A DNA stretch of 61,595 bases. It comes from Solidesulfovibrio fructosivorans JJ]. GTDB lineage: Bacteria > Desulfobacterota > Desulfovibrionia > Desulfovibrionales > Desulfovibrionaceae. Each line of letters begins with the position of its first letter. Position 1 is the stretch's first letter. Where the stretch lies: positions 1 to 61,595 of the forward strand of contig NZ_AECZ01000022.1 of NCBI RefSeq assembly GCF_000179555.1. Reading direction: 5' to 3'. A model generated the notes under the pieces. The model did not search any database, had not been told where the DNA came from, and saw only the letters and a program-made list of their open reading frames with translations. Below, one piece after another: positions 26,637 to 37,808 of the stretch. A program made the position numbers and the translations under genes.

Positions 26637-27647
26637 CTACGAAGCGTCCTGAATCAGTCCCGAAGCGGCCAGCATCCGCTGCGGATCGACCGTTCCCTCT
26701 CCCCGGCGCAGTTCGAAGTGCAGATGCGGCCCGGTGGAACGCCCGGTACTGCCAACCTCTGCAATTTTTCCGCCAGCCGCGACATGGTCGCCCGCCTTGA
26801 CCGAATAATGGCTCAAGTGCCCGTAAATACTCTTCCATCCGCCGGGGTGCTCCACCTCGACCACGTTGCCGTAGCCGCCCTTGGCCCCGGCAAAAACGAC
26901 CGTGCCGCCCCAGCAGGAGGAAACCGCCGACCCGGCCGGCGCCGCGATGTCCATGCCGGCGTGCCAGGCCCGGTCGCCCTTGAAAGGATCGTCGCGCCAA
27001 CCGTATTCCGAGGTGATTTCGCCGTTGACCGGCGCGGCCATGGGCGCCGCGGCCTGGGTCGCGGCGGCCGCGATATCGCCCGTGCCCGTCGTCGGCGCAT
27101 GGGCGGAGGCCAGGGGCGAGACGCCGGGCCGGGCCATGGCGGCGGCCATCTCCGGCGAAAAACGTTCGGCCGGAATGCCGCGCTTGCCGGTCGGGGCGGC
27201 GCCGCCCGGAACCGGTATGCGCGGCACGCCGGACAAGGACGATCCGTGGGCTGGCACGGGCCGGTTGGCCGGCAGGATGTCGCCCGGTTCGGCCTTGCCG
27301 TCCTTGCCCATCACCTGCCCCTTGAGCTGGCGGTACATCATGTCGGCCAGGCCGATGCCGCCGTCGGCCGCGAGCTGGTCGCACATGGCCTTGTCGAACA
27401 TCGAATAATATTGGTCCTCGTAATGCCCGTGGAGCATCCCGTCCTTCGGCACGGTGGCGCGCATCTCCTTGAAGAGCTGGGAGATGAAGACCGACTCGAA
27501 TCCCTGGCAGGCCTCGCGCAGCTTGGCCTCCTTGGTCTTGCCGGGAATGAGGTTTTTCCGCAGGGCGTCGACGCGCAGCTTTTGCGCCACATCGGCCTGC
27601 AAGGACCCCGTCGCGGCCAGATCGCCCATGCCGGAAGGAAGGCTCAC
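26637..27647 (-). CDS. FlgJ-type rod-binding protein fused to an M23 peptidase
   Basis: A 336-residue two-domain protein. The N-terminal rod-binding domain of FlgJ (about 35-115) has EACQGFESVFISQLFKEMRA and GIGLADMMYRQL. A Pro/Ala-rich linker (about 120-210) follows. The C-terminal LytM/M23 metallopeptidase domain (about 215-325) has zinc-site motifs WHAGMDIAAP and GPHLHFELR. Enterobacterial FlgJ carries a glucosaminidase instead, so this version would cut peptide cross-links to let the rod through. The start is a GTG at 27647 with GGAGG in the end of flgI. Confidence 0.9.
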   Translation of the reverse strand: MSLPSGMGDLAATGSLQADVAQKLRVDALRKNLIPGKTKEAKLREACQGFESVFISQLFKEMRATVPKDGMLHGHYEDQYYSMFDKAMCDQLAADGGIGLADMMYRQLKGQVMGKDGKAEPGDILPANRPVPAHGSSLSGVPRIPVPGGAAPTGKRGIPAERFSPEMAAAMARPGVSPLASAHAPTTGTGDIAAAATQAAAPMAAPVNGEITSEYGWRDDPFKGDRAWHAGMDIAAPAGSAVSSCWGGTVVFAGAKGGYGNVVEVEHPGGWKSIYGHLSHYSVKAGDHVAAGGKIAEVGSTGRSTGPHLHFELRRGEGTVDPQRMLAASGLIQDAS

Positions 27648-27648
27648 G

Positions 27649-28800
27649 TTAGTTGACCTCCAGGTCGGCGGCCAGCGCCCCGGACGATTCCAGGGTGCGC
27701 AGGATGCTTATGAGGTCGCGCGGCGTCGCGCCCAGGGCGTTGAGCCCTTCCACCAGCTCCTGGAGCGTGGCGCCTTCGATCATCTTGAGCTTGCGGTTCT
27801 CCTCGGTCACCCCGATGTTGGTCTGGGGCGTGACCACGGTCTGGCCGCCCGAGAACGGCAGCGGCTGGGACACGTCGGCGGATTCCTGGACCTGGATCTG
27901 CAGGTTGCCGTGGGTGATGGCCACGGGGGAAATCTGGACGTTCTGCCCGAGGACCACGGTGCCGGTCTTTTCGTCCACCACCACCCGGGCCCGGTGGTCC
28001 GGGGTGACCTCGATGTTTTCGATGGAGGCCATAAGCGGCGCCAGGTTGCCCTGGTTTTCCGGCGGCACGGCCAGGCGGATGGTGCCGGCGTCGATGGCCG
28101 TGGCCATGGCCGCGCCCATGGTTTCGTTGACGCGCTTGGCCACGCGGGTGGCCGTGGAAAAGTCGGGGTTGCGAAGCGACAGCGTCAGATCGGCCTGGTC
28201 GTTGAAGGAAAAGGCCACGGCGCGCTCCACGTTGGCGCCGCCCGGAAGCAGGCCCACCGTGGTGATGTTCTTGGACACCGAAGCCCCGGCCCCCTGGGCC
28301 GAGACGCCGCCGACCAGCACCGAGCCCTGGGCGATGGCGTAGATGTTGCCGTCGACGCCCTTCATGGGCGTCACCAGCAGCACGCCGCCAAGCAGGCTCG
28401 TGGCGTCGCCGATGGAGGACACGGTCACGTCCAGCCGGCTGCCGGGTCGGGCCGAAACGGGCATCTGGGCCGTGACCATGACCGCGGCCACGTTCTTGGG
28501 CTTCAGCGTGGCCTTATCCACGCGCACGCCCATCTTATCGAGCATGTTGAAGATGGACTGGACCGTAAAGTCCGAGCCGCGCTGGTCGCCGGTGCCGGAA
28601 AGCCCGACCACAAGGCCGTAGCCCACGAGCTGGTTTCGGCGCATGCCCGAAACGCTGGCGATGTCCTTGATGCGCGCGCCATGGGCCGTCCCGGCCGTAA
28701 GGGGCAGCGCCGCAAGCATGGTGAGGGCGGCCAGGGCCAGGACGGCCAGGGCGCGAACCGGACGCATGGCGAGGCTTGTGCTCATGATGATGGGGTGCAT
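27649..28800 (-). CDS. flgI: Flagellar P-ring protein FlgI
   Basis: Periplasmic P-ring subunit around the rod. The 383 residues have a signal peptide (about 1-42), then [21 protein letters not shown] with [11 protein letters not shown], both diagnostic. The C terminus is [20 protein letters not shown]. It lies between flgH and the flgJ-like gene, with almost no gap to the latter. An alternative ATG five codons downstream (28785) would not change the mature protein. Confidence 0.96.
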   Translation of the reverse strand: MHPIIMSTSLAMRPVRALAVLALAALTMLAALPLTAGTAHGARIKDIASVSGMRRNQLVGYGLVVGLSGTGDQRGSDFTVQSIFNMLDKMGVRVDKATLKPKNVAAVMVTAQMPVSARPGSRLDVTVSSIGDATSLLGGVLLVTPMKGVDGNIYAIAQGSVLVGGVSAQGAGASVSKNITTVGLLPGGANVERAVAFSFNDQADLTLSLRNPDFSTATRVAKRVNETMGAAMATAIDAGTIRLAVPPENQGNLAPLMASIENIEVTPDHRARVVVDEKTGTVVLGQNVQISPVAITHGNLQIQVQESADVSQPLPFSGGQTVVTPQTNIGVTEENRKLKMIEGATLQELVEGLNALGATPRDLISILRTLESSGALAADLEVN

Positions 28801-28825
28801 ATCCTTTTGCTCCCGCGATACGGCC

Positions 28826-29548
28826 TTAAAACGGCCAGACGTTGTCGAGGATCCGGGCCAGCCAGCCGCTCTTCTGGCGGTCGGCCAGGTCGCCCTCGCC
28901 GTAGTACTCGATCTGGCAGTCGGCCAGCTGGGTCGAGGCCACGGTGTTGCTCGGGCCGACGTCGATGGGGCGTACCAGCCCCTTGACCACGATGATCTGG
29001 TTTTCGTTGTTGACGCGGGTCTGCCGCGCCCCTTCCAACTGCATCACCCCGCCGGGCAGGATGTTGACGATGCGGCAGCCGATGGAGGCGGTGACGGCGG
29101 ATTCACGCTTGGTTTCGCCCTTGCTCTGAAACTTCTCGGCATTGCTCACGCTCACCAGCGGGGTGGAGCCGGTGTATCCCTTCATGCCGAAGTCCGGCCC
29201 GCCGAGCTGGCCGGGCAGGTTGCCGGTGATGGTCTTGTTGCCGAAGTAGTTGGACACGCCGAACTGCTGGCTGCTGGTCTTGTCGTTTTTCGTCTCGGCC
29301 TTGAGGTCGGACTTGGACGTGTCCACGATGTTGACGGTCAAAATGTCGCCGATGCGCCGGGCCCGGGTGTCGTCGAACAGGAACGTGGGCTGGTTCTGGC
29401 TGAAGACCGAGCCGGGGTTCTGGGCCGGCGGCGGGGCCTTGGCCACTGTCGGCGTGACCTGGGGCATGGGCGTGGCCTTCTTGGAGGCCGGCGCGCAGGC
29501 GGCAAGTCCCGCGATCAGGAGCAGGGGAAGAAATTGCTTGCGTATCAT
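28826..29548 (-). CDS. flgH: Flagellar L-ring lipoprotein FlgH
   Basis: Outer-membrane L-ring subunit. The 240 residues begin with a lipoprotein signal ([18 protein letters not shown], lipobox LAAC). Typical FlgH features follow: [34 protein letters not shown] and [11 protein letters not shown]. The ATG at 29548 is chosen because it begins the lipoprotein signal and has GGACGGAG upstream. Confidence 0.95.
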   Translation of the reverse strand: MIRKQFLPLLLIAGLAACAPASKKATPMPQVTPTVAKAPPPAQNPGSVFSQNQPTFLFDDTRARRIGDILTVNIVDTSKSDLKAETKNDKTSSQQFGVSNYFGNKTITGNLPGQLGGPDFGMKGYTGSTPLVSVSNAEKFQSKGETKRESAVTASIGCRIVNILPGGVMQLEGARQTRVNNENQIIVVKGLVRPIDVGPSNTVASTQLADCQIEYYGEGDLADRQKSGWLARILDNVWPF

Positions 29549-29690
29549 GACGACTCCGTCCTTTTCATCCTCGGCGTTGCGAGAAACACATCCGTGTGCC
29601 ACGCCAGCCCTGTGTCGCGTTCCCGAAATTGCTTCCCGTCGCATCTCGCGGACCGCGCGTTCGAATCGTTGCTTTTCAAGATACCCGCCG

Positions 29691-30665
29691 CTACTGGACC
29701 ACGACCGTGGACCTGTCCCGGACGACGCCCATGATTTCCTTGTTGCCCTTGGGGTTTTTTACGGTGATCTTGCCTCCCGGAGCCCCGTCGGTCATGGCTT
29801 CGGCCAGAAGCGTCAACCGCACGCCGCGTCCCTGATAGACCACCCGGACCTGCTCGCCGCGCAAAATAAGCGGCATGGGCTCCATGTCGTCGGCCATGAT
29901 GATCTGGCCCGTCCCGACGCCCCGGCGCGCCCGCCACTGGCCGTCCCCGGGCTCGAACACCCGGCCCTTGATGTGGGCCATGTTGCGGCGTTCCCAGACA
30001 TAGGCGACCTGTTCCCTGGCGGCTCCGTCCCTGGGGAGGACGGGTTTGATGGCCACGGGCACGCGGGCGAACTGCTCGACCACGGCTTCCGCCGGAATCT
30101 GTTGCAATATCTTTGCCCCGGCCCCGGCCACCACGAAGCGGAAAGGCATCTTTCCGGGGATGGCCTCCCCGCATTCCACGTGGACGCCGGTGGCCCGGTC
30201 GTCGATGAAAAGATGGTCGGGCACGGAAACCGACACGAGCCTGGTCTCGCCGCCGAGGGCCTGGACCTTGGGCGTCAATGTTTCGACGGCCATGGTCCGC
30301 AGTTCCTCGTGGGAAAGCACCTTGCCCCCGCGCGAAAGCACGAGCTGGTTGGGCAAGGCGTATTCCACCGGCGCGTCGCGCAGGTAATAGCGCAGCCCTT
30401 CCAGAATCTTGGCCGCCGGAATGATCGTCTGCTTGCCCACCGTCTCCGGGGAATACCAAAGGGGCGTGGCCCCGAGCGTCGCCCAGGCGTCGGGCGGAAA
30501 ACTGCCCTGGGGCTCGGCGATCTCGGAGAGAAGCACCCGTTCGCCGGCGGCGGTCGCGGCTTCCTTGACGGAAAGCCGCCACAGCGCGGCCCCGGCCGAG
30601 GCGGCGGCGAAAAGCAGCGCCGCGCCCACCGCGGCGGCGACGATGATTTTGATCCGGCGTATCAT
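29691..30665 (-). CDS. flgA: Flagellar P-ring assembly chaperone FlgA
   Basis: Periplasmic chaperone for FlgI. The 324 residues have a signal peptide (about 1-27) and a C-terminal SAF domain with GTGQIIMADDMEPMPLILRG. The end VRLTLLAEAMTDGAPGGKIT plus VKNPKGNKEIMGVV is typical. It is longer than enteric FlgA because of an N-terminal extension (about 30-190). A gap of 142 bases separates it from flgH. Confidence 0.9.
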   Translation of the reverse strand: MIRRIKIIVAAAVGAALLFAAASAGAALWRLSVKEAATAAGERVLLSEIAEPQGSFPPDAWATLGATPLWYSPETVGKQTIIPAAKILEGLRYYLRDAPVEYALPNQLVLSRGGKVLSHEELRTMAVETLTPKVQALGGETRLVSVSVPDHLFIDDRATGVHVECGEAIPGKMPFRFVVAGAGAKILQQIPAEAVVEQFARVPVAIKPVLPRDGAAREQVAYVWERRNMAHIKGRVFEPGDGQWRARRGVGTGQIIMADDMEPMPLILRGEQVRVVYQGRGVRLTLLAEAMTDGAPGGKITVKNPKGNKEIMGVVRDRSTVVVQ

Positions 30666-30696
30666 GGCATCCTCCCGAAAAGTGTGCCGGCGGCGT

Positions 30697-31479
30697 TTAC
30701 CGCTTCACGTTGACGGCGGTCTGCAACATGCCGTCGGCGGTGGTGATGGCCTTGGAGTTGGCCTCGTAGGCGCGCTGGCCGACGATCAGTCCGACCATCT
30801 CGTCGACGAGCTCCACGTTGGACATTTCGAGGTAGCCCTGGGCCAGGGTGCCGGCGTTCTGGTCGCCGGGCGTCACTTCGTTGGCCGTGCCCGAGGCCTG
30901 GGTGGTGGAATAGAGGTTTCTGCCCTCGGCGGTCATCCCTGAGGGGTTGATGAAGGTGTAGAGCGGGATGTCGGTCTCGGCCAGGGTGTCGCCGTTTAAG
31001 TCGAGGCAGGAAAGATGGCCGTTTTCGGTGATGGTGATGGTCTTGGTGTCGGTGGGCACGGAAAAGGTCGGCTGGAGCGGATAGCCGCCGGAGCTGACGA
31101 TGGTGCCGTCCTGGTTGAGCTTGAACGAGCCGGCCCGGGTGTAGAGCTCGCGGCCGTTGACGTCGACCTTGAAGAAGCCCTGGCCCTGGATGGCGATGTC
31201 GAGCTGGTTGCCGGTGTTTTGCAGGTCGCCCTGGGTGAAGAACTTGTGCACCGTCGTCGGCTTGACGCCGAGGCCCACCTGCAACCCGGTGGGAATGCGG
31301 TTGCCGCCGGTGGTCTCGGTGCCGGCCACCTGGAGCGTCTGGTACATGAGGTCCTCGAACTCGGCCCGACTTTTCTTGAAGCCCACGGTGTTCACGTTGG
31401 CCAGGTTGTTGGACATGGTGTCTATCTGCATCTGCATGGCCACCATGCCGGTGGTGGCGGTCCAAAGGGATCGCATCAT
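30697..31479 (-). CDS. flgG: Flagellar distal rod protein FlgG
   Basis: Forms the distal rod. The 260 residues start MMRSLWTATTGMVAMQMQID, with the rod motif NNLANVNTVGFKKSRAEFED. The central GQGFFKVDVNGRELYTRAG is present, and the C terminus is MSNVELVDEMVGLIVGQRAYEANSK. Length and motifs are canonical. It follows flgF by 25 bases. Confidence 0.97.
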   Translation of the reverse strand: MMRSLWTATTGMVAMQMQIDTMSNNLANVNTVGFKKSRAEFEDLMYQTLQVAGTETTGGNRIPTGLQVGLGVKPTTVHKFFTQGDLQNTGNQLDIAIQGQGFFKVDVNGRELYTRAGSFKLNQDGTIVSSGGYPLQPTFSVPTDTKTITITENGHLSCLDLNGDTLAETDIPLYTFINPSGMTAEGRNLYSTTQASGTANEVTPGDQNAGTLAQGYLEMSNVELVDEMVGLIVGQRAYEANSKAITTADGMLQTAVNVKR

Positions 31480-31504
31480 GGCGTTATTCTCCTCTGATCA
31501 GGCG

Positions 31505-32290
31505 TTACGACTTTTCCGTGCCCATGCGGATGGACTTGGTGTCGAGATCGTTTGTGTTGGTCATGACCTTCTGGTAGGCCTCGTAGGTCCGCTGCGTCTC
31601 GATCATGTTGACCATTTCCTCCACAACCTGGACGTTGGGCTTTTCCAGGTAGCCCTGGGCCACCCGGGTTTCGCCATCCGCCACCGCGCCTTCCCGGACG
31701 GTCGCGCCGCTTTGGGCCATGTAGAGGTTGGCGCCGTATTTCTGCAGGGACTCGGGATTTTGTACGCGCACCACGTCGATCTGGCCCACCTGGGCGCCGT
31801 CGACGTAGATGGACCCGGCGCCGTCGATGGAGATGTCGCGGCCGTCGGGAATCTGGACGGGGCCGCCGTTGCCGATGACGGGATAATTCTGGTCGGTGAC
31901 GAGCATGCCCTGGGCGTCGCGGTGAAAGGCACCGTTTCGCGTGTAATAGGTGGTGCCCCCGGAGGCGACCTTGAAAAAGCCCTGCCCCTGGATGGCCACG
32001 TCCAGCGGATTGCCCGTGAGCTGGAGCGCGCCTTGGCTGAAGTCGATCTGCTGCTCGGCCAGGCGCGGCGTGGCCACGAGGTCCGCCCGGGGCAACAGTT
32101 CTTTTTCCCGGAGGTTGCCGCGCGGGTCCATATGATAGTCGTGGGCGTAGCGCAGGAAGGTGTCCTCGAAGGACACCCGGTCGCGCTTGTAGCCGGTGGT
32201 GTTGACGTTCGCCAAATTATTGGCGGACAAATTGAGTCGCAATTCCGTGGACAAGGCCCCGAATACGGCGCTCAGCATGCTCATTTCCAT
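31505..32290 (-). CDS. flgF: Flagellar proximal rod protein FlgF
   Basis: Proximal rod subunit. The 261 residues have the N-terminal LNLSANNLANVNTTGYKRDR motif, the central AIQGQGFFKVASGGTTYYTR and a C-terminal VVEEMVNMIETQRTYEAYQK. GAGGAGGG nine bases upstream favours the ATG at 32290 over one two codons later. It is the first gene of the 11-gene flagellar run, and a sigma-54 type promoter lies just upstream. Confidence 0.95.
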   Translation of the reverse strand: MEMSMLSAVFGALSTELRLNLSANNLANVNTTGYKRDRVSFEDTFLRYAHDYHMDPRGNLREKELLPRADLVATPRLAEQQIDFSQGALQLTGNPLDVAIQGQGFFKVASGGTTYYTRNGAFHRDAQGMLVTDQNYPVIGNGGPVQIPDGRDISIDGAGSIYVDGAQVGQIDVVRVQNPESLQKYGANLYMAQSGATVREGAVADGETRVAQGYLEKPNVQVVEEMVNMIETQRTYEAYQKVMTNTNDLDTKSIRMGTEKS

Positions 32291-32319
32291 GGGGTGCGGC
32301 CCTCCTCGGCCGAGGGATT

Positions 32320-32335
32320 TGCAACATGCGGGCCA
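32320..32335 (-). promoter_or_regulatory. Sigma-54 type -24/-12 promoter for the flgF operon
   Basis: On the - strand the sequence TGGCCCGCATGTTGCA matches the sigma-54 consensus TGGCACG-N4-TTGCA at all but one position. The predicted start is near 32309, right before the flgF ribosome binding site, giving a leader of about 20 bases. Confidence 0.75.
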
Positions 32336-32341
32336 ACGCCC

Positions 32342-32400
32342 GGAGCCGCTCCCTGGGGACGCGGCCGGAGGGTTGGGGACTTTTTTCCGGGGGCGGCTCC
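32342..32400. promoter_or_regulatory. Inverted repeat upstream of the sigma-54 promoter
   Basis: GGAGCCGC (32342-32349) and its complement (32393-32400) are separated by 43 bases and lie directly upstream of the -24/-12 element. It is a candidate upstream activator site for a sigma-54 activator, or part of a leader on the other strand. Confidence 0.35.
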
Positions 32401-32406
32401 ATTTGC

Positions 32407-32434
32407 TTGACAAATACGAGAGAGGTGGTATTTC
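32407..32434 (+). promoter_or_regulatory. Sigma-70 promoter for tRNA-Gly
   Basis: TTGACA (32407-32412) and TATTTC (32429-32434) are separated by 16 bases. The predicted start is about five bases before the mature tRNA end. Confidence 0.6.
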
Positions 32435-32445
32435 CTTCCATTCGA

Positions 32446-32521
32446 GCGGGCGTAGCTCAGCTGGTAGAGTACAAGCTTCCCAAGCTTGGTGTCGCGAGTT
32501 CGATCCTCGTCGCCCGCTCCA
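32446..32521 (+). tRNA. tRNA-Gly (anticodon CCC)
   Basis: A complete cloverleaf. The acceptor stem GCGGGCG pairs with CGCCCGC, and the D-loop is AGCTCAGCTGGTAGAG. The anticodon stem CAAGC/GCTTG carries loop TTCCCAA with anticodon CCC at 32479-32481. The T-loop is GAGTTCGATCCTC, and the CCA is encoded. It reads GGG glycine codons. It lies between the divergent flgF operon and the rimP-nusA cluster and has its own promoter and terminator. Confidence 0.97.
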
Positions 32522-32557
32522 ACCTGAGTCTCCCAACCGAACGGTTGTCGTGACGAG

Positions 32558-32588
32558 GTGGGCCTGACGATCGGTCCACTTTTTTTTT
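32558..32588 (+). terminator. Terminator/attenuator between tRNA-Gly and rimP
   Basis: GTGGGCC (32558-32564) pairs with GGTCCAC (32573-32579, one G-U pair) and is followed by nine T. It ends 17 bases before the rimP ATG, so it terminates the tRNA transcript. It may also attenuate read-through into rimP-nusA. Confidence 0.8.
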
Positions 32589-32604
32589 GCTGACAAAGGA
32601 CAAC

Positions 32605-33147
32605 ATGCAGCGAACAAGCATCGTGCCGGAAAAAATTCGGGAACTGATTTCCCCGTTCCTCACCGCCAAGGGCCTTGCCGTCTGGGGCGTGGAACTGGCT
32701 GCGTCCGGCCATCGCCAGCTTGTGCGCCTCTACCTCGACCTCGCCGACGACGTCGTGCGCACGCCGGAACGCCGGGGCGTGACCATTGACGAATGCGCCA
32801 CGGTCAGCCGCCATCTGGGCACGCTGCTCGAGATGGAAGACCTCTTTCACGGCCCTTACGTGCTGGAGGTGTCCTCGCCGGGCTTTGGCCGCCGTTTTTT
32901 CTCAGCCGACCAGCTGCCGGCCTATATCGGGGAGGCCATCGAGGCCAAACTCGCCGCGCCCCGGGACGGGCGCAAGCGTTTCCGGGGAAAGCTCTCGGCG
33001 GTCGACGGTTCGCGCGTCACCATGACGGTGAATCCCGGGCCGCAGGCGTTTTCGCTGTCTTTTGAATTCGACGAGGCGGACAAGGTCCGCCTGATCCACG
33101 CCTTTGACGCCATTTCCGAAGGAGAGGCCGCGGACGGCGACGCTTAA
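32605..33147 (+). CDS. rimP: Ribosome maturation factor RimP
   Basis: Assists 30S maturation. The 180 residues show the family pattern: LVRLYLDL early, GVTIDECATVSRHLGTLLE (about 55-73), and YVLEVSSPGFGRRFFSADQL (about 84-103), corresponding to the conserved LEVSSPGLDRPL. The ATG at 32605 follows AAAGGA. It is the first protein gene of the rimP-nusA-infB cluster, whose order matches that of E. coli. Confidence 0.93.
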   Translation: MQRTSIVPEKIRELISPFLTAKGLAVWGVELAASGHRQLVRLYLDLADDVVRTPERRGVTIDECATVSRHLGTLLEMEDLFHGPYVLEVSSPGFGRRFFSADQLPAYIGEAIEAKLAAPRDGRKRFRGKLSAVDGSRVTMTVNPGPQAFSLSFEFDEADKVRLIHAFDAISEGEAADGDA

Positions 33148-33171
33148 GTCCCGGACCTCGGAGGGAACCCC

Positions 33172-34604
<1,433 letters not shown>

Positions 34605-34608
<4 letters not shown>

Positions 34609-34856
34609 TGCGAAACGAAACGACCGGTCGTCGCGCCGACCCCACGCGGATGTGCGTCATCTGCCGAGGGCGGTTTCCCAAAAGCGCATTGCGCCGCCAT
34701 GTCGCGGCCGCGACCGGCGACGCCCGCTTGGTGCCCGATCCCCGGGCCGTCATGCCGGGACGGGGGCACTATCTCTGCGCCAACCCCGAATGCGCCGAGA
34801 AATTTTCGAAATACTCCGGGCGGCCCAGGCGCCGGAGGGGGGGGAATGGTGAATAA
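34605..34856 (+). CDS. ylxR: YlxR (DUF448/RnpM) RNA-binding protein
   Basis: An 83-residue basic protein of the YlxR family, usually encoded between nusA and infB. The signature [17 protein letters not shown] (about 16-32) and [16 protein letters not shown] (about 51-66, GRGAY-like) are present. The first of two adjacent ATG codons overlaps the nusA stop; either may be used. The 3' end overlaps infB by 11 bases. Reported roles include RNase P regulation and nucleoid-linked control in Gram-positives; its role here is untested. Confidence 0.88.
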
Positions 34857-37761
34857 GATCAGACTCAAGGACATTACCAAAGAGCTGGGCATCGGCAACA
34901 AGGAGCTGCTGCAGATCCTGCGGGAGCTCGGCATCCAGGTCAAAAGCCAGATGGGCACCCTGACCGACGAGGAAGCCGGCCAAGTGCGCGCCCGTGTGCG
35001 CCAGGGCCAAGCCGCCCGCACCCAGATCATCGATACCGAAGTGCAGCCAGGCGTCATCGTCCGTCGCCGCAAGGCCGCCCCGACTCCGCCCCCCGCGCCG
35101 CCCGCGACCGAAAAAGCGCCCGAATCCGCAACGCCCCCAGCAGCACCGGGACCGGAGGTCGAGGAACCCTTGGAGCGCGTAGCCGAGCAGGCCGCGGGCG
35201 AAACGCCCGAGGCCAGGCCGGAAGAAGCCGCCGAAGCGCCCCGCGAGGCGTCGGGCAAGCCCGTTATCATGGAGACCGCCCGGGTCGTGCGCCCGGCCGG
35301 CGCGCCCGCTCCCGAAGCGCCCGAGGTCGAAGCGGCGGCTCCCGAGGAGCCCGAGGTTCCCGAGACGCCCGAGGCCGAGGTCGAGGTCGAGGAACGGCAG
35401 GCCGCGTCCGCCTCCGAGACGACGGAAGCGGTCGCCGAAACGCCCGAAGCTCCCGAAGCCACGGCCGGGGAAACGCCCGCCGAGGCCCAGGAAGCGTCCA
35501 AGGCGCCCGAAGAGGCCGCGGCCGAGCCCGGCGAGAAGGACCGCCGCAAACCCCGGCGGCCCGAGCCTTCGTCCGCGCCCAAAGTGCGCATCATTTCCAT
35601 GCCCGACCCGAAAAAGACGCCTCCACCAGCGCCCCGGCGACCGGCCGGCGAAGCGCCCCGTCCGGGCAGCCGGCCTGGTCCCGGCGGTCGGCCGGGCCCA
35701 GGCGCTCCGCGTTTTGGTGAGGGTCCCCGTCCCGCCGGACGTCCGGTGCCCGGCATGCCACCGGCTCCCGGCGACGACGCCTCGAAAAAGCGCAAGAAGG
35801 ATCGCCGGGTGGTGGAGTTCTCCCCCCAGGCAACCGAGGACCAGCGCCGCAGGGCCGGTCTTGGCGCGGGCAAGGGCGGCAAGCGCAACGCCGGCGACGT
35901 CCAGGACCGCACCGGCGGCCGTATGGGCGGCAAGTTCAAGCGCAAGAAAAACCGCGACGATTTCCTCCAGACCAAGGTCGACGCCGGCGCCCAGCCCATG
36001 AAGGCGGCCAAGCGCAAGATCCGCATGGAGGAAACCATCCGGGTCTCCGACCTGGCCAAGCAGATGGGCGCCAAGGCCCAGGACCTCATCAAGGTCCTGC
36101 TCGGCCTCGGGGCGCTGGTGACCATCAACCAGTCCCTGGACGTCGAGACCGCCACCCTGGCCGCGTCCGAATTCGGCTTCGAGGTGGAAAAGTTCGGCTT
36201 CTCCGAGGACGACTACCTCATCGCCTCCGAGGCGGACAAGCCCGAGGACTTGCGGCCCCGTCCCCCGGTCGTCACCATCATGGGCCACGTCGACCACGGC
36301 AAGACGTCGCTGCTCGACGCCATCCGGGCCTCCAACGTGGTCTCCGGCGAGGCCGGCGGCATCACCCAGCATATCGGCGCCTACCACGTGAGCACCAGCC
36401 GGGGCGACATCGTCTTCCTCGACACGCCGGGCCACGAGGCGTTTACGGCCATGCGCGCCCGCGGCGCCCAGGTCACGGACATCGTGGTCCTGGTCGTGGC
36501 CGCCGACGACGGCGTCATGGATCAGACCCGCGAGGCGGTCAACCACTCCAAGGCCGCAGGCGTGCCCATCGTGGTCGCGGTCAACAAGATCGACAAGCCC
36601 GACGCCAACCCCGACCGCGTCAAGCGCGAACTGGGCGAGTTGGGGCTCGTGCCCGAGGATTGGGGCGGCGACACCATCTTCGCCAACGTTTCGGCCAAAC
36701 AAAAACTCGGCCTCGACGAACTGCTCGAGATGATCCTGCTCCAGGCCGAGGTGCTGCAGCTCAAGGCCAACCCGGACAAGCGCGCCCGGGGCCACATCGT
36801 CGAGGCGCGCCTGGACAAGGGCCGCGGCCCGGTGGCCTCCGTGCTCATCCAGGAAGGCACCCTGCACCAGGGCGACGCCTTCGTGTGCGGCGTGTTCTCC
36901 GGCCGCGTGCGGGCCATGTTCGACGACCAGGGCCACAAGATCAAGGAAGCCGGCCCGGCCATTCCGGTCGAGGTCCAGGGCTTCGAGGGCGTACCCGAGG
37001 CCGGCGACGAGTTCGTCGGGGTCGAGGACGACAAGGTCGCCCGCCGCATCGCCGACGACCGCGCCATCAAGCAGCGCGAGCGCGAGCTCGGCAAGGCCTC
37101 CAAGGTCACTCTGGAAACCTTCCTGGCCAGCAGGCCCGAGGCCGAGGCGCTCACCCTCAACCTCGTGCTCAAGGCCGACGTCCAGGGTTCGCTCGAAGCC
37201 ATCACCGACGCCCTCAACAAGCTCTCCACGGACAAGGTCAAGGTGGAGATCATCCACACCGGCGCGGGCGCGATCACCGAATCCGATATCCTGCTCGCCT
37301 CGGCTTCCGACGCCATCATCATCGGCTTCAACGTCCGCCCGACCATCAAGGTCAAGGAGATGGCCGAGCGCGAGAGCGTCGACATCCGCTTCTACGACAT
37401 CATCTACAAGCTCGTGGGCGAGATCAAGGACGCCATGTCCGGCATGCTCGCCCCGGTCATCCGCGAGCAGTACCTGGGCCAGGCCGAGGTGCGCGACACC
37501 TTCAGCGTGCCCAAGGTCGGCACGGTGGCCGGCTGCGGCGTGCTCGACGGCAAGCTGACCCGAAACGCCGGCGTGCGGCTGGTGCGCGACGGCGTGGTCG
37601 TCTACACCGGCAAGCTCGCGTCACTGCGGCGCTTCAAGGACGACGTCAAGGAAGTCACCAAGGGCTACGAATGCGGCGTCGGTTTGGAAAACTTCAACGA
37701 CATCAAGGTCGGCGACGTGATCGAGGCCTTCGAGTCGGTGGAGGAAAAGGCCACTCTGTAA
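34846..37761 (+). CDS. infB: Translation initiation factor IF-2
   Basis: GTPase that places fMet-tRNA on the 30S subunit. The 971-residue protein has an N-terminal IF2-N domain ([20 protein letters not shown], about 8-27). A roughly 350-residue low-complexity Ala/Pro/Glu then Gly/Arg/Lys-rich linker follows. A second IF2-N domain precedes the G domain with GHVDHGKT (480-487), DTPGHE and NKID, and then domains II to IV. The ATG at 34846 follows a GGAGGGGGG signal. The long linker is typical of deltaproteobacterial IF-2. Confidence 0.97.
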   Translation: MVNKIRLKDITKELGIGNKELLQILRELGIQVKSQMGTLTDEEAGQVRARVRQGQAARTQIIDTEVQPGVIVRRRKAAPTPPPAPPATEKAPESATPPAAPGPEVEEPLERVAEQAAGETPEARPEEAAEAPREASGKPVIMETARVVRPAGAPAPEAPEVEAAAPEEPEVPETPEAEVEVEERQAASASETTEAVAETPEAPEATAGETPAEAQEASKAPEEAAAEPGEKDRRKPRRPEPSSAPKVRIISMPDPKKTPPPAPRRPAGEAPRPGSRPGPGGRPGPGAPRFGEGPRPAGRPVPGMPPAPGDDASKKRKKDRRVVEFSPQATEDQRRRAGLGAGKGGKRNAGDVQDRTGGRMGGKFKRKKNRDDFLQTKVDAGAQPMKAAKRKIRMEETIRVSDLAKQMGAKAQDLIKVLLGLGALVTINQSLDVETATLAASEFGFEVEKFGFSEDDYLIASEADKPEDLRPRPPVVTIMGHVDHGKTSLLDAIRASNVVSGEAGGITQHIGAYHVSTSRGDIVFLDTPGHEAFTAMRARGAQVTDIVVLVVAADDGVMDQTREAVNHSKAAGVPIVVAVNKIDKPDANPDRVKRELGELGLVPEDWGGDTIFANVSAKQKLGLDELLEMILLQAEVLQLKANPDKRARGHIVEARLDKGRGPVASVLIQEGTLHQGDAFVCGVFSGRVRAMFDDQGHKIKEAGPAIPVEVQGFEGVPEAGDEFVGVEDDKVARRIADDRAIKQRERELGKASKVTLETFLASRPEAEALTLNLVLKADVQGSLEAITDALNKLSTDKVKVEIIHTGAGAITESDILLASASDAIIIGFNVRPTIKVKEMAERESVDIRFYDIIYKLVGEIKDAMSGMLAPVIREQYLGQAEVRDTFSVPKVGTVAGCGVLDGKLTRNAGVRLVRDGVVVYTGKLASLRRFKDDVKEVTKGYECGVGLENFNDIKVGDVIEAFESVEEKATL

Positions 37762-37808
37762 CGGATGGCGGCGCGGGACGTGTCGCACGCGTCCCGCGCC
37801 GCAACGAT

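Noticed and set aside
34750-37257. An 835-codon - strand frame opposite infB, and a 712-codon one at 34017-36155
   Set aside because: Both mirror the low-complexity linker and G domain of infB and show no motifs of their own.
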